DNA of 64,000 nt from BMS3ABIN04 sp965554225 (GCA_965554225.1 CBEVZC010000001.1:9419-73418), one strand, 5' to 3'; positions 44,330 through 55,588 are shown, numbered from the stretch's first letter. Notes: generated from the letters alone by a model not told the origin. A program made the numbers and translations.

Positions 44330-45622
44330 ATGTCTAAATGTATTGTAATAGGCGGAGGTTTTGCGGGTCTCTCTGCCGCAGCTTATCTGGCAAGTTCGGA
44401 TATTGATGTTCACCTTATTGAAGCTTCCCCGAAATTAGGCGGTAGGGCTTATTCCTTACTAGATAAATCTCATAATGAATTTATAGATAACGGTCAGCAT
44501 ATTTTGATGGGTTGTTATAAATATTCTTTAGATTTCTTAAAATTAATAAGGGCTGAGGATACATTATTTTATCAGAAAAATCTCGAGCTAATTCTAGTAA
44601 GTAAAGGAGGAAAGGAGGATATTTTAAGAGCGCCGGATATTTTTTATCCGCTAAATTTATTATTGGCAATCCTTCAATTCAAGCCCTTTAATATTAAAGA
44701 TAAGCTTAGTCTTATAACTTTCATGATTAAGCTGATGTTTATTTCCAGAAAAAATATTAAAGAATTAACGGTTGATGAATGGTTAAAACAAAACGGTCAG
44801 GGAGGAAGAATAAACGACTTTTTGTGGGAAATTTTAGCGATTGGCGCGTTAAATAATTCGACCAAAAATGTATCTGCTGCAATATTTTATGATATTTTGA
44901 AAACTATTTTTTATAGCGGTAATAAATCCACTACTCTTATAATTCCCAAAAACGATTTAAATAACGTTTATTGCAAACAAGCTGAAAATTTTATTGTAAA
45001 AAAGGGCAGCGCTGTTTCGCTTAATGAAAGAGCAATAGAATGGATTACAGAAAATGGAAAAATTGTTGCTCTAAGAACAAATAAAAACTTATATGAAGAT
45101 TTTGATTACATAATTTCAGCCGTTCCTCATTTCGCTCTAAAAAAAATCATTAATAATGGAATAGATAATATAAAAGACAATTTATTCCAATACTCCTCAA
45201 TTTTATCAATGCATATTTGGCTAAAGAATAATCCGTTTAAAGAAAAATTTTATGGATTAGTCAAATCGAAAGTGCATTGGGTGTTTAATCATAATTCCTT
45301 TATTACTTTAGTGATAAGTAATGCAGATAGTTTTATTAAATTTTCGGCAGATTATTTGTCGGAATTATTGCTTAAGGAATTAGAAGATTATTTCCAATAT
45401 TTCAATAAAGATTTGGTGACCGGATACAGGATTATAAAGGAAAAAAGAGCAACTTTTATTCCTTCAATTTATTTTGATAAAAATAAGTCTGCAATTATTT
45501 CCAATTATGAAAATTTAATTTTAGCCGGTGACTGGACCAATACCGGTTTACCCTCCACAATTGAATCGGCAGTAAAAAGCGGTACGAAAGCTGCTGAATA
45601 TTTAATTTCGGGGAAAAAATAA
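44330..45622 (+). CDS. hpnE: Hydroxysqualene dehydroxylase HpnE (FAD-dependent)
   Basis: A 430-residue amine-oxidase/phytoene-desaturase-type flavoprotein. The dinucleotide-binding fold is IVIGGGFAGLSAAAYL and the second part of the FAD site is KLGGRAYSL; NGQHILMGCYKYS is characteristic for HpnE. The C-terminus LAGDWTNTGLPSTIESAVKSGTKAAEYL closes the FAD domain. Last step to squalene. No squalene-hopene cyclase follows, so the end product here could be hopanoids, other triterpenes or carotenoid-like lipids made elsewhere. Confidence 0.92.
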   Translation: MSKCIVIGGGFAGLSAAAYLASSDIDVHLIEASPKLGGRAYSLLDKSHNEFIDNGQHILMGCYKYSLDFLKLIRAEDTLFYQKNLELILVSKGGKEDILRAPDIFYPLNLLLAILQFKPFNIKDKLSLITFMIKLMFISRKNIKELTVDEWLKQNGQGGRINDFLWEILAIGALNNSTKNVSAAIFYDILKTIFYSGNKSTTLIIPKNDLNNVYCKQAENFIVKKGSAVSLNERAIEWITENGKIVALRTNKNLYEDFDYIISAVPHFALKKIINNGIDNIKDNLFQYSSILSMHIWLKNNPFKEKFYGLVKSKVHWVFNHNSFITLVISNADSFIKFSADYLSELLLKELEDYFQYFNKDLVTGYRIIKEKRATFIPSIYFDKNKSAIISNYENLILAGDWTNTGLPSTIESAVKSGTKAAEYLISGKK

Positions 45623-45857
45623 GATAAATATAACTTTTTTTAACCAAGTTCTATGATAATTAAAATATTAGCATTATATTTCGGTCATAAAGCTCTTATT
45701 ATAAGTTTTAGAGCAAAATATTTTATACACTCAAATAAAAATTAAAGATGGAAGAATCGATTCCACTTAAAATTTTTAGTTTCATTCATTTTAATTCCAC
45801 AGAGTTTTTTCCATTAAATATATTCAATCAAGATTCACTAATTTATAGGAGGTTGTT

Positions 45858-47183
45858 GTGTCAACTTTAAAAGAAAAACTGTATAAAAAAATTGAAGGCT
45901 GGCGCCCGAGAACAGTCAGATTAGCAAAAGAATACGGCAGTACAAAAGTTGGTGATGTTACAATAGCGCAAGTAATTGGCGGTATGCGCGGTGTTAAAGC
46001 TTTAACGACAGATATTTCTTATTTAGATCCTTATGAAGGAATAAGGTTTAGAGGCTTTACTATACCGGAAGTTTTGGAAAAATTACCTAAAGTGCCCGGT
46101 CATGAAATGCCTTATGTTGAAGGTTTCTTTTATTTACTATTAACCGGTGATATTCCGACTGATGAAGAAGTAAAAGAAGTTGCTGCAGAGTTTAATAAAC
46201 GTAAGATGGTTCCAGAGTATGTGTTCGATGTTTTAAGGGCTATGCCTAAAGATTCACATCCGATGGCAATGTTTTCAACTGCTGTTGTTGCTATGGAAAA
46301 AGAATCGGAATTTGTTAAGAGATATAATGAGGGTATGAGCAAATACGATTATTGGGATCCTACTTATGAAGATGCAATGAATTTATTGGCAAAACTTCCT
46401 CAAATTGCAGCTTTTATTTATAGGCTAAAATATAAAGACGGAGATATTATTGCTCCGGATCCTGATCTTGATTTAGGCGGTAATTTTGCTCATATGATGG
46501 GAATAGATAAACCTTATGATGATGTTGCAAGGTTATATTTTATTCTTCACAGTGATCACGAAAGCGGAAATGTCAGTGCTCATACAGGTCACTTGGTTGC
46601 AAGTGCATTGTCCGATATGTATTATGCGGTCTCTGCTTTATTGGATGGTTTAGCCGGTCCGTTACATGGTTTGGCAAATCAAGAAGTTCTCAGATGGATT
46701 CAAGGCGTGATGGATAAAATGGGCGGCAAAGTTCCTACCGAAGAGGAAATGAAGAAATTTGTTTGGGAGACATTAAATTCGGGACAAGTTATTCCGGGGT
46801 ATGGTCATGCAGTGCTTCGTAAAACAGATCCGAGATATCAAGCACAAAGAGATTTTTGTCTGCAACACTTACCCGACGATCCGATTTTTAAATATGTTGA
46901 TATTCTGTACAAAGTTGTTCCGCCAATTCTTCAGCAGCATGGAAAAGCTAAAAATCCATGGCCTAATGTTGATGCACAATCCGGTGTAATTCAATGGCAT
47001 TACGGATTAACCGAGTATGATTTCTATACTGTACTTTTTGGTATTGGTAGATCATTAGGTGTTTGTGCCAATATTATTTGGGATCGTGGTCTTGGTTATT
47101 CAATTGAAAGACCGAAATCGTTAACAACTGCAATGTTGGAAGAAATTGCTGGAATAACAGAACCTATTCCTACTCATGAATAA
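45858..47183 (+). CDS. gltA: Citrate synthase (eukaryotic-like type)
   Basis: A 441-residue citrate synthase. GTG 45858 follows the strong Shine-Dalgarno AGGAGG by six bases. The sequence is of the mitochondrial-like type: VIGGMRGVKALTTDISYLDPYEGIRFRG at the start, catalytic His in HSDHESGNVSAHTGHLV and in PGYGHAVLRKTDPR, and the catalytic Asp in NVDAQSGVIQ. Condenses oxaloacetate with acetyl-CoA. Transcribed alone and closed by a strong terminator. Confidence 0.94.
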   Translation: MSTLKEKLYKKIEGWRPRTVRLAKEYGSTKVGDVTIAQVIGGMRGVKALTTDISYLDPYEGIRFRGFTIPEVLEKLPKVPGHEMPYVEGFFYLLLTGDIPTDEEVKEVAAEFNKRKMVPEYVFDVLRAMPKDSHPMAMFSTAVVAMEKESEFVKRYNEGMSKYDYWDPTYEDAMNLLAKLPQIAAFIYRLKYKDGDIIAPDPDLDLGGNFAHMMGIDKPYDDVARLYFILHSDHESGNVSAHTGHLVASALSDMYYAVSALLDGLAGPLHGLANQEVLRWIQGVMDKMGGKVPTEEEMKKFVWETLNSGQVIPGYGHAVLRKTDPRYQAQRDFCLQHLPDDPIFKYVDILYKVVPPILQQHGKAKNPWPNVDAQSGVIQWHYGLTEYDFYTVLFGIGRSLGVCANIIWDRGLGYSIERPKSLTTAMLEEIAGITEPIPTHE

Positions 47184-47210
47184 TTTTCTACATTACTATG
47201 ATAATTGATA

Positions 47211-47240
47211 AAAGGGGCTTTATGCCCCTTTTTATTTTTT
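47211..47240 (+). terminator. Intrinsic terminator after citrate synthase
   Basis: AAAGGGGC (47211-47218), loop TTTAT, GCCCCTTT (47224-47231): an eight-pair stem followed directly by TTATTTTTTTT. It is the clearest intrinsic terminator in the window. Confidence 0.92.
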
Positions 47241-47308
47241 TTATTGTTTTATTTATTTGTCTTTCCTATTCTTGCTATTATTTTTTTACAAAAAGTACGA
47301 GTTAAAAT

Positions 47309-50300
47309 ATGTCGGTAAATCAGGATGCAGTAAAATTAAATGCCAGCTTAAGTTCTTTGAAGAACAAAATTCTTTCCGGAAAGTCTGCGCTGGATGAAAA
47401 ACAGCTTCAAGAAGTTAATACAATTTTTGAAACTTTTGTTAAAGAAGCTGTGGAAATTGATATGCTTAAGGACGAAGAAACGTTAAAAGAGTTTCTTAAT
47501 ATTCTCGCATCCTCAATTCCGGCACAGCTCGCTTACGGCATGATGGAAAAGGTGAATCCCGATATATATTTTAATTTAGGTGAATACCTTCATGATCTGC
47601 TAAATGGGAGTGAAATTAGTAATAATAATATTATACCCGAAGTTGTCCACCAGTACTTAAATCTGTTCAGACTACCTCAATTTCTTAATAAGATTTATGA
47701 CGAAAAAAGATGGGAAAATTTAATTTATATTCTGATAAATAAAAGCAAATTGAGTTTTAGAAAGCTTTTTAAACAAAGAGTTGAGATTTATGGAAACAAA
47801 ACACTATTTAATGTAATAACCGGTAAAAATGTTGTTAGCTATAACTGGAAAGAAGTTAATGAGACGGTTGAGGTGTACAGTAAATCTATATCCGGTTTGG
47901 CAGACGAGCTTAATGCTACAGATTTTAAAGTAGCTTTTCTTATGGAAAATAGTCTTAATATGGTAATGCTTGATTTAGCGTGCCTGACATCCGGCATAGT
48001 AAATATTATGATTCCTGCTAATGCAGTTGCGCAGCATGTTGCGTTTATACTTAACCAAACGGAAGCAACCATTCTTTTTGTTTCTAATGAAAAGCAATTA
48101 TCGAAAATAAAATCCATAAAGCAAGAATTAACTTATCTTAAACAAGTAGTTTTACTTGAAGGCTCCAGCGCCGAAGAATGGGTAATAACATTCACTGAAT
48201 TTTTGAACAAGCAAAAATTGAATAGTGATTTAATAAATGAAGAAATCGATATAAATTCGTTAGCATCGGTTATGTATACTTCAGGTACTACCGGTGAGCC
48301 GAAAGGTATAATGTTTTCCAATATGAATATTGTTTATAAAAGATTTTGCAGGGCTATGGCTCTACCACAAATTGGTGATAACGATAAATTTTTAGCCTAC
48401 CTACCGTTATATCATACTTTTGGGCGTTGGTTCGAAATGACCGGCAGCATATTTTGGGGTGCAAGTTATTCTTTTATGGAAAACCCTGCACTGGAAACTA
48501 TGATAACAGATATGCAGTTAGTAAAACCGACTATTTTTATAAGTATTCCTAAAAAGTGGATTCAATTATATGATTTTATCGGTGCTCATGTAAATCTTGA
48601 ATTGGATGATGTTGATTTAATAAAAAAAGCTGTTAAAGAGAATACCGGCGGAAGTTTGAAATGGGGACTTTCGGCTGCCGGGTATTTGCCTGCTGAAGTT
48701 TTTACATTTTTCCAAAAAAATAATATTGAATTAATGAGTGGCTTTGGGATGACCGAAGCAACCGGTGGGATAACGATGACACCGCCGGGAAAGTACGTCC
48801 CTAATTCTCTTGGCAAACCTCTGCCGGGAATGGAAATTAAATTAGCTGAAGACGGTGAACTGCTTATTAAAGGTCACTATGTTATGATTGGTTATTATGG
48901 AAAAGATAATGTTTTTCTTGACGAAGGATGGCTGCCTACCGGTGATATAATGAAAATGGATGAAAATGGTTTTATAGAGATTATAGATAGAAAAAAGGAG
49001 ATCTATAAAAACGTTAAAGGCGAAACTATTGCTCCGCAGAAAATTGAAAATTACTTCCGCGATTTTGAGAATGTGAAGCAAGTTTTTCTCGCCGGTGATC
49101 ATCGCCCGTTTAACACAGTCCTAATTTTACCAAATTATGACGTGGAAAATTCTATTCTAAAAAATATGTCCGAAAAAGAAATTAAGGATTATTTTGCTTC
49201 GGTAATTGTTTCGGTTAATAAATTTTTAGCTCCTTTTGAAAGGATAGTTGATTTCAGGATTATTTCCAGACCATTCACATTAGATAAAGGGGAGCTTACT
49301 CCAAAAGGGACGTACAAACGCAGAGTAATAGAAAAAAATTTCCATGAACAATTAGAAGAAATGTATGTAAAAGATCATACCTCCGTTTTTATTGATAATG
49401 TGGAATTTAAGATTCCTAATTGGTTTCTTAGAGAAAAAGGATGCTTAAGTAGAGATATTCATACTGCAAATGATATGCTGGAGATTCCTAAGCTCAATAG
49501 TTCATTGATTATTAAAAGAGTGGATTTTAATGACAACATATTCAGAATCGGAGACTATGAATATAAAATCAAAAATAAACATATTGATTTACAAGATTTC
49601 TTTACAAATCCGCTTTATTGGAGCGGAAATCAAAACATGTTTAAATTTACAGGTGAAACAATTGTTCAATGGTATAGACAAAATCGTGCAGAAAAAGATA
49701 TTAAAATTGTAAATGTTGTTGCTCAAGAAACGATATCAAATACAATTTTGAAACAATTTCAAATAATTGAACAAGGCAAGGAAACTTCACTAATCGGTTT
49801 GCACTATGCATTATTATTATTAAGGTCGGATGACGAAGGCCTTGCTTCGGAGGCAGTGAATTATATTAAGTTTTTATTATCTGATAAAACAATTCCTATC
49901 TATAAAACCGCATTGAGCTTTATCTCAATTCTCTCTCTGACAAAATCGTTGCATATAAGACGAAAATTATTTAAAGCTACAATACCAAGAATATCCTTGA
50001 ATGCTTTTTATAGACTTTTAAGGATATATCTGGATAGCAATCCTGATTTTCTCAATGAAGATTTGAGTCACTACATCATTGAAGGTAGTTCGGGAAAAGA
50101 AGAATTACATGAGATTGAAAATATTCTTACAAGCGAAATTAACGCTCATAAAGAAGAAGATATTAAAAGTACGTCAATACCCGTAATGTTAAACTTGCTG
50201 GCAAAGTATGGTATGCGGCATCCTACAAGGTATAGTGAAGTACGCCAAATGCTAGCTCGTTTACAAGTTTGGAAAGAGAATTATGAATTAGCAATTTTAG

Positions 50301-52117
50301 CTGAAGCAGCTAGAAAAGAATTAAGAAAGGGTTTTAGAAACTGGCTTGGTAAAAATGAATCTGTTGCCGTAGATGTTGAAACGGGTGAAGAGTATCAATG
50401 GAAAGATGTAATTATTGTTGAAGAAGGTGTTGAAGATGTTCTGAAAGATAGAATTATAAAAGGTATTTCAGAGACTGCAATTTTAAGAGAAACTATTTTC
50501 TTATTTACAAAAGGTGTCTTAATTCATTTGGATAGTATTCTACCTTCGGGAATATGGATAAGTAAAGTTTCCGACACTGAAACAAAAGCGGCATTCAAAG
50601 TAACCATTCAAACTCGTTTACATGGTGCGTTTGAACTATTATTAACATTAAATAAAAAATTGCCTAAGAGTGAAATAAAACAAGAAATTAAATGGTTAAT
50701 AATTGCCGGCACTAAATTTTACGTAAATGAATTAGTAGAAGATTTCGGCGGATATTGGGGTGAATATGACTTATGGACTCAAAAATATTTACCGGGAGAA
50801 ACGGTCGCCAAACTAATTAAACGTGAATTGAGAAGGGAAGATGAAACAAATAAACGAAAGCTATATCATTTATGGCCTTATTTTGTTTGGAATGCAGCGG
50901 CTGCTTATGTAAACTTTTGGAAACTTACCGAGAGTAAGTTGCTGCTTAAGAATTCTACGATTAATAATTTTATTATTCCTTCCCATGATTATCAATCAGG
51001 AAATAGAATTGTTTCATTAACGGAAAAGTCCGACTTTACAGATTTTAAAGAATTTTTCAGAAACTTTTATTTAAAATTTATTCATGATACAGAAGCCGTG
51101 TATCCGTTTTTACATAGAGATTCAATATGGAATTATGTGTTTTCCGGCGTTATAAATGCTCAGGGGCAAAAAAATGGATTAAAAATATTAAAACTATTTA
51201 AATTTAAATTAGAATCTTCGGATATACCTGAAGAGATGGATAACGTGCAAGAGAAGTTAGATTTATTTTTATCGACCATTGAAGAAAAAGGATACATACC
51301 TAAGCAGTTATATTTTGCTATTAAACGTTTCCATCGTTGGTTTAAACTAAATGATAATGCAGCAATTGAAGCTCAAGCTGAAATGCTTTATGAACTTTAC
51401 GATACTTATAATTTAAGCGAACTGAATGAATTTTATCCTGAAACACGCACCAGGTTTTTCTTAGAGACTTGTTTCGCGGATTCGGCAGATGACTTAAAAG
51501 CAGTTCTGCTCGATTTAGTTAAAAAGCAGCACTTGGAAGAAATTACGCAAGAAAAATTACTTTCTTATATTTCGAAAATTCAAACGGAATTTAGTCTGAA
51601 TAAAAAAGAAAGTTATTTTCTAACCAGATTAAGTTATCCGCATTTAAAGCCAACCGACTCTGCCGAACTACTAAAGATAAAAGGTGCAGGTAGCTATGCT
51701 GCAAACCTTGTAGTTCAATTTGAGGACCATGAAGGTAATATATTTCTTTTCCGAAATCCTATTTCACCTAAAGAAATTGCACGCCTGCATAATTTATTTT
51801 TAGCTGCAAATTTACAGGTTCATTTCAGACCTGAACACCAGTTTCTCGTTGCACTTTCTGAACGTGAATATATTATCGGAGGTTTATTTTATGTTCAAAC
51901 CGATAAGGAAACCGTTCACATGGAAAAAATTGTTGTTGCCGATCCCTATAGAAGAAAAGGAATAAGCGATGGGTTAATGAACGAGTTTTTCAACAGATTA
52001 AGAGATGAAAAAATTAAATTTGTAACAACAGGCTTCTTTAGACCCGAATATTTTTACAAATTTGGTTTTAAAATAGAAAGAAAATATTCCGGGTTAGTTA
52101 AAAAGCTCGAAGATTAA
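47309..52117 (+). CDS. Giant adenylation (AMP-binding) / helical / GNAT fusion protein
   Basis: A 1602-residue cytosolic protein. Residues ~150-700 are an acyl-CoA-synthetase-like module: MYTSGTTGEPKG (P-loop, 322-333), GFGMTEATGG (478-487), TGDIMKMDENGFIEIIDRKKE (544-564) and the catalytic-Lys motif PKGTYKRR (Lys670). A helical, HEAT-like stretch follows (~780-960). Around 1085-1260 ISKVSDTETKAAFK, LWTQKYLPGETV and HDYQSGN (1226-1232, like HxDxxxxN of phosphotransferases) suggest a degenerate kinase fold; this is tentative. The last ~125 residues are a GNAT acetyltransferase (MEKIVVADPYRRKGISDGLMNEF, YFYKFGF). Transcribed alone between citrate synthase and pyrG. It probably activates a fatty or other carboxylic acid and acylates an amine; substrate unknown. 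Confidence 0.85.
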   Translation: MSVNQDAVKLNASLSSLKNKILSGKSALDEKQLQEVNTIFETFVKEAVEIDMLKDEETLKEFLNILASSIPAQLAYGMMEKVNPDIYFNLGEYLHDLLNGSEISNNNIIPEVVHQYLNLFRLPQFLNKIYDEKRWENLIYILINKSKLSFRKLFKQRVEIYGNKTLFNVITGKNVVSYNWKEVNETVEVYSKSISGLADELNATDFKVAFLMENSLNMVMLDLACLTSGIVNIMIPANAVAQHVAFILNQTEATILFVSNEKQLSKIKSIKQELTYLKQVVLLEGSSAEEWVITFTEFLNKQKLNSDLINEEIDINSLASVMYTSGTTGEPKGIMFSNMNIVYKRFCRAMALPQIGDNDKFLAYLPLYHTFGRWFEMTGSIFWGASYSFMENPALETMITDMQLVKPTIFISIPKKWIQLYDFIGAHVNLELDDVDLIKKAVKENTGGSLKWGLSAAGYLPAEVFTFFQKNNIELMSGFGMTEATGGITMTPPGKYVPNSLGKPLPGMEIKLAEDGELLIKGHYVMIGYYGKDNVFLDEGWLPTGDIMKMDENGFIEIIDRKKEIYKNVKGETIAPQKIENYFRDFENVKQVFLAGDHRPFNTVLILPNYDVENSILKNMSEKEIKDYFASVIVSVNKFLAPFERIVDFRIISRPFTLDKGELTPKGTYKRRVIEKNFHEQLEEMYVKDHTSVFIDNVEFKIPNWFLREKGCLSRDIHTANDMLEIPKLNSSLIIKRVDFNDNIFRIGDYEYKIKNKHIDLQDFFTNPLYWSGNQNMFKFTGETIVQWYRQNRAEKDIKIVNVVAQETISNTILKQFQIIEQGKETSLIGLHYALLLLRSDDEGLASEAVNYIKFLLSDKTIPIYKTALSFISILSLTKSLHIRRKLFKATIPRISLNAFYRLLRIYLDSNPDFLNEDLSHYIIEGSSGKEELHEIENILTSEINAHKEEDIKSTSIPVMLNLLAKYGMRHPTRYSEVRQMLARLQVWKENYELAILAEAARKELRKGFRNWLGKNESVAVDVETGEEYQWKDVIIVEEGVEDVLKDRIIKGISETAILRETIFLFTKGVLIHLDSILPSGIWISKVSDTETKAAFKVTIQTRLHGAFELLLTLNKKLPKSEIKQEIKWLIIAGTKFYVNELVEDFGGYWGEYDLWTQKYLPGETVAKLIKRELRREDETNKRKLYHLWPYFVWNAAAAYVNFWKLTESKLLLKNSTINNFIIPSHDYQSGNRIVSLTEKSDFTDFKEFFRNFYLKFIHDTEAVYPFLHRDSIWNYVFSGVINAQGQKNGLKILKLFKFKLESSDIPEEMDNVQEKLDLFLSTIEEKGYIPKQLYFAIKRFHRWFKLNDNAAIEAQAEMLYELYDTYNLSELNEFYPETRTRFFLETCFADSADDLKAVLLDLVKKQHLEEITQEKLLSYISKIQTEFSLNKKESYFLTRLSYPHLKPTDSAELLKIKGAGSYAANLVVQFEDHEGNIFLFRNPISPKEIARLHNLFLAANLQVHFRPEHQFLVALSEREYIIGGLFYVQTDKETVHMEKIVVADPYRRKGISDGLMNEFFNRLRDEKIKFVTTGFFRPEYFYKFGFKIERKYSGLVKKLED

Positions 52118-52346
52118 TTTCATCAGGTTTAGTTTTATATAGTTTGCTAATTTTATAATATTTTTTATTTTGTAAAGTTAGAATGATAAGTGCATAGTTA
52201 TTCTCTGTAGTCCAATGTCCACTAACTTTTTTGCATTTCAAATAATAAAGTAAAATATTTTTATTTTTTAATATTATTTAAAAACCTTTCAACTATTTTT
52301 TATATCTTTAATACCCAAAAAGTTTCTACAAATCCACATAAAAAAC

Positions 52347-53978
52347 ATGAAATTCAAAAAGAAAACGAAATATATTTTCATCACCGGAGGTGTTGTTTCG
52401 TCTCTGGGTAAAGGTATTACCGCTGCTTCGCTTGGGTTACTATTAAAGCAAAGAGGGTACAGCGTTACTATTCAAAAATTTGATCCTTATATTAATGTCG
52501 ACCCGGGTACAATGAGTCCGTTTCAGCATGGTGAAGTTTACGTAACCGATGATGGAGCAGAAACAGATTTAGACCTTGGTCACTATGAACGATTTCTCGA
52601 TGTTAGTATGACAAAAGCCAATAACACCACAACAGGTCAAGTTTATTATGAAGTGATTAACAAAGAACGTAGGGGTGATTTTCTCGGTGCAACTATTCAA
52701 GTGATTCCTCACATAACCGACGAAATTAAAAGAAGGATGAGATTGCTTGAAGAAAGAAATAAATACGATATAATTATTACGGAAATCGGCGGAACTGTAG
52801 GGGATATTGAAAGTTTACCGTTTATGGAATCAATTAGGCAGACTATCTTAGACCTCGGCAAGAAAAATGCTCTCAGTATTCACGTAACTTTAATTCCTTA
52901 TATCAAATCTGCTGCGGAAATGAAAACGAAGCCGACTCAGCATAGCGTAAAGAATTTACAAGCATTAGGAATTCAGCCGAGTATTTTAGTTTGCAGATCG
53001 GAAAGAAAGGTGTCTAAGGACATAAGAAAAAAGATTGCTCTCTTCTGTAATGTCGGTCTGGAAGACGTTGTATCGGCTTATGATGCGGACACAATATATG
53101 AAGTACCGTTAAACTTATACAATCAAAAATTTGATAGAATAGTTTTAATGAAATTAAAGCTACCTGATATTAATATAAATCTTGATAAATGGATAGAATT
53201 TGTCGATAAAGTTAAACATCCTACAGGAAGTGTAAGCATTGCATTATGTGGCAAATACACCGACTATTTGGATGCATATAAAAGTATTTCGGAAGCCTTT
53301 ATTCATGCTGGTGCCGAAAATGATGTTAAAGTAAATGTTAAATTTATTAGTGCAGAGGAGTTTGAGAGCAAGAATCCTGAACTTCTGTTAAAAGACGTTG
53401 ACGGACTATTGGTCCCGGGAGGATTTGGTGAGAGAGGAATTGAAGGTAAAATAAAAGCTATTCAATTTGTCCGGGAAAATAAAGTACCGTTTTTCGGAAT
53501 TTGTTTAGGATTGCAATGTGCTGTTATTGAGTTTTCCAGAAATGTCTTAGGAATTCGAAAAGCAAACAGTTCGGAGTTTGTTAAAAACCAGTACAGTGTT
53601 ATTCACATTATGCCCGACCAAAAAAATGTAAAAGTAAAAGGCGCTTCCATGAGATTGGGGGCTTATCCTTGTGTTTTAAAGAAGGGAACCAAGGCTCGAT
53701 CTGCATATAAAAAAGAAAAGATTTCCGAAAGACACAGACACAGGTATGAAGTTAATAATAAGTTTAGAGATGAATTAGAGAAAAGAGGAATGTTAATTAG
53801 CGGCACTTCACCCGATGAAAGATTAGTAGAAATGGTTGAAGTAAAGGAACACCCTTGGTTTGTTGCCTGCCAGTTTCATCCAGAATTAAAATCCAGGGCA
53901 ACAAAAGCTCACCCGTTGTTTAGAGAGTTTGTAAAAGCTGCAGTTAATTATTCTAAGTCTAAAACCCATAAAGAATGA
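52347..53978 (+). CDS. pyrG: CTP synthase PyrG
   Basis: A 543-residue CTP synthase with synthetase and glutaminase parts: [43 protein letters not shown] and [16 protein letters not shown] in the first domain; [13 protein letters not shown] (nucleophilic Cys), and QFHPEL (catalytic His and Glu) in the class I glutamine amidotransferase domain. Makes CTP from UTP. Its stop overlaps the next start as ATGA. Confidence 0.96.
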   Translation: MKFKKKTKYIFITGGVVSSLGKGITAASLGLLLKQRGYSVTIQKFDPYINVDPGTMSPFQHGEVYVTDDGAETDLDLGHYERFLDVSMTKANNTTTGQVYYEVINKERRGDFLGATIQVIPHITDEIKRRMRLLEERNKYDIIITEIGGTVGDIESLPFMESIRQTILDLGKKNALSIHVTLIPYIKSAAEMKTKPTQHSVKNLQALGIQPSILVCRSERKVSKDIRKKIALFCNVGLEDVVSAYDADTIYEVPLNLYNQKFDRIVLMKLKLPDININLDKWIEFVDKVKHPTGSVSIALCGKYTDYLDAYKSISEAFIHAGAENDVKVNVKFISAEEFESKNPELLLKDVDGLLVPGGFGERGIEGKIKAIQFVRENKVPFFGICLGLQCAVIEFSRNVLGIRKANSSEFVKNQYSVIHIMPDQKNVKVKGASMRLGAYPCVLKKGTKARSAYKKEKISERHRHRYEVNNKFRDELEKRGMLISGTSPDERLVEMVEVKEHPWFVACQFHPELKSRATKAHPLFREFVKAAVNYSKSKTHKE

Positions 53979-55474
53979 ATTTTAAGAAAATAATTGTAGC
54001 TATTTTCCTATTTACAGGGGTTGTACATTCATATCCCCTGTTTCATGATAAAATTAGAGAAGGAATATCCTACCTTTACAATTTGGAACTTAAAAAAGCT
54101 TCGGATATTTTTAATAAAGCTGAGCAAATTTTACCTGACGATCCCCGTAGTTATTATTACATTGCGCAAATTCATCTTTGGTCCTTTTTAGGTTCTAAAG
54201 AAGAGAATGAATATAAGCAGTTTTTTAAGTTTTCAGACATCGCTAAAAACAAAATTGAAAGTATTGAAAAAATTGATGATAAAGATTACTTAGCCGATTT
54301 TTGGAAGGGAAACATTTATACGCAGAGAGCATTAGCGTATTCATCAAAAGATAAAATGCTGGATGCTTTCTGGGCAGCTAAAAAAGCAATTGGATATCTA
54401 GAAGACGTGATAGATGAAAAGCCGGATTTTTATGATGCATATTTAGGAATTGGTATTTTTGATTATGCTCTAACTTATGTCCCGGGTATTTTTAAATTTG
54501 CGTTAACCCTAACAGGTTTAGATGCCGATAAACAACAGGGTTTTATTAATGTAAGACTTGCACAGCAAAAGGGAAGTTTATTTAAGACTGAAGCTACTTT
54601 TCATCTTGCAAAAATGTATACGGATTATATTGCAGAATATGACAGCTCAGCAATTTTGTTAAATTCATTGATAAAAAAATATCCTAAAAATAGTTTGTTC
54701 ACTTATCAATATGCAATTACATTAATTCGACAACGGAAATTGGATTTGGCTAAAAAAGAACTTTTTAAAGTTATAAACTTAAATAATAAAAGTTTTAGTC
54801 AAACAAACTCATTCTCGTATTTTTTATTAGGTGATGTTGAATTACGGGAAAACAACTTTCAAGAAGCAATTAATAATTACAGAAAATTTCTAACAACTAC
54901 CAAAGCAATTGATTATACCGGGATTGCCAGTTTAAGAGTTGCGCTATGCTATAAATTTTTACGCAATGAAAAGCTTTATAAAAAGTATTTGCTTTTGGCT
55001 AGGAATGGAAACAAAGACATTCATGAAGATAACTACGCAAAGGAATATAGCGAATTGTTATTCGAGCGCGGTTTGAATAATAATCAGTTGACGGTTTTTC
55101 GAGCAGGAGACTTTTTACTTTCCGGGGATTATAAAAATGTTTTACAAATATTAAACTCGGTTTTGCATAGAATCAAACAGCCGGACTGGAGAGGTAAGGC
55201 TCTGATTTATTTGGCTGAATCAAATATCGAACTCGGGAACTATAATATTGCATTTAATTTTGCTTCCAGAGCAATATCTGGAAATTATTATTTTGATAAA
55301 TGGATACTTCCCTACGCTTTATATTTAAAAGCAAAGGCATATTGGCTAACAGGAAATGATAAAGAAGCTGAAAAATATCTGCTGAAAGCGGAGAATGAAA
55401 ATGATTATTACAAAAAGGAATACTTACAGTCTTTAATAAATAATTTAAAAAGAAAACTAAATTTGCCGGAATAA
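53975..55474 (+). CDS. Exported TPR-repeat protein
   Basis: A 499-residue protein with a signal peptide ([17 protein letters not shown]) and tetratricopeptide-like helix pairs throughout, for example [74 protein letters not shown] and [29 protein letters not shown]. It is probably periplasmic and acts as a protein-protein interaction scaffold. The ATGA overlap with pyrG suggests cotranscription without a functional link. No enzyme motif was found. Confidence 0.83.
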   Translation: MNFKKIIVAIFLFTGVVHSYPLFHDKIREGISYLYNLELKKASDIFNKAEQILPDDPRSYYYIAQIHLWSFLGSKEENEYKQFFKFSDIAKNKIESIEKIDDKDYLADFWKGNIYTQRALAYSSKDKMLDAFWAAKKAIGYLEDVIDEKPDFYDAYLGIGIFDYALTYVPGIFKFALTLTGLDADKQQGFINVRLAQQKGSLFKTEATFHLAKMYTDYIAEYDSSAILLNSLIKKYPKNSLFTYQYAITLIRQRKLDLAKKELFKVINLNNKSFSQTNSFSYFLLGDVELRENNFQEAINNYRKFLTTTKAIDYTGIASLRVALCYKFLRNEKLYKKYLLLARNGNKDIHEDNYAKEYSELLFERGLNNNQLTVFRAGDFLLSGDYKNVLQILNSVLHRIKQPDWRGKALIYLAESNIELGNYNIAFNFASRAISGNYYFDKWILPYALYLKAKAYWLTGNDKEAEKYLLKAENENDYYKKEYLQSLINNLKRKLNLPE

Positions 55475-55588
55475 CCGGATTGTTCTTCTTTTTTTGTATT
55501 ATAATTTCAGTTTCTAATTTTAAAAGGTCTTATAAAATTGATTTCTTATTCTTTATTCAATAATTTTATAAAATAATAGAATTATTTT

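Noticed and set aside
45748..45870. A 40-codon ATG frame overlapping the citrate synthase start, a possible leader peptide
   Set aside because: No ribosome binding site before its ATG, no regulatory codon run or attenuator hairpin, and frames of this length are expected by chance in AT-rich DNA.
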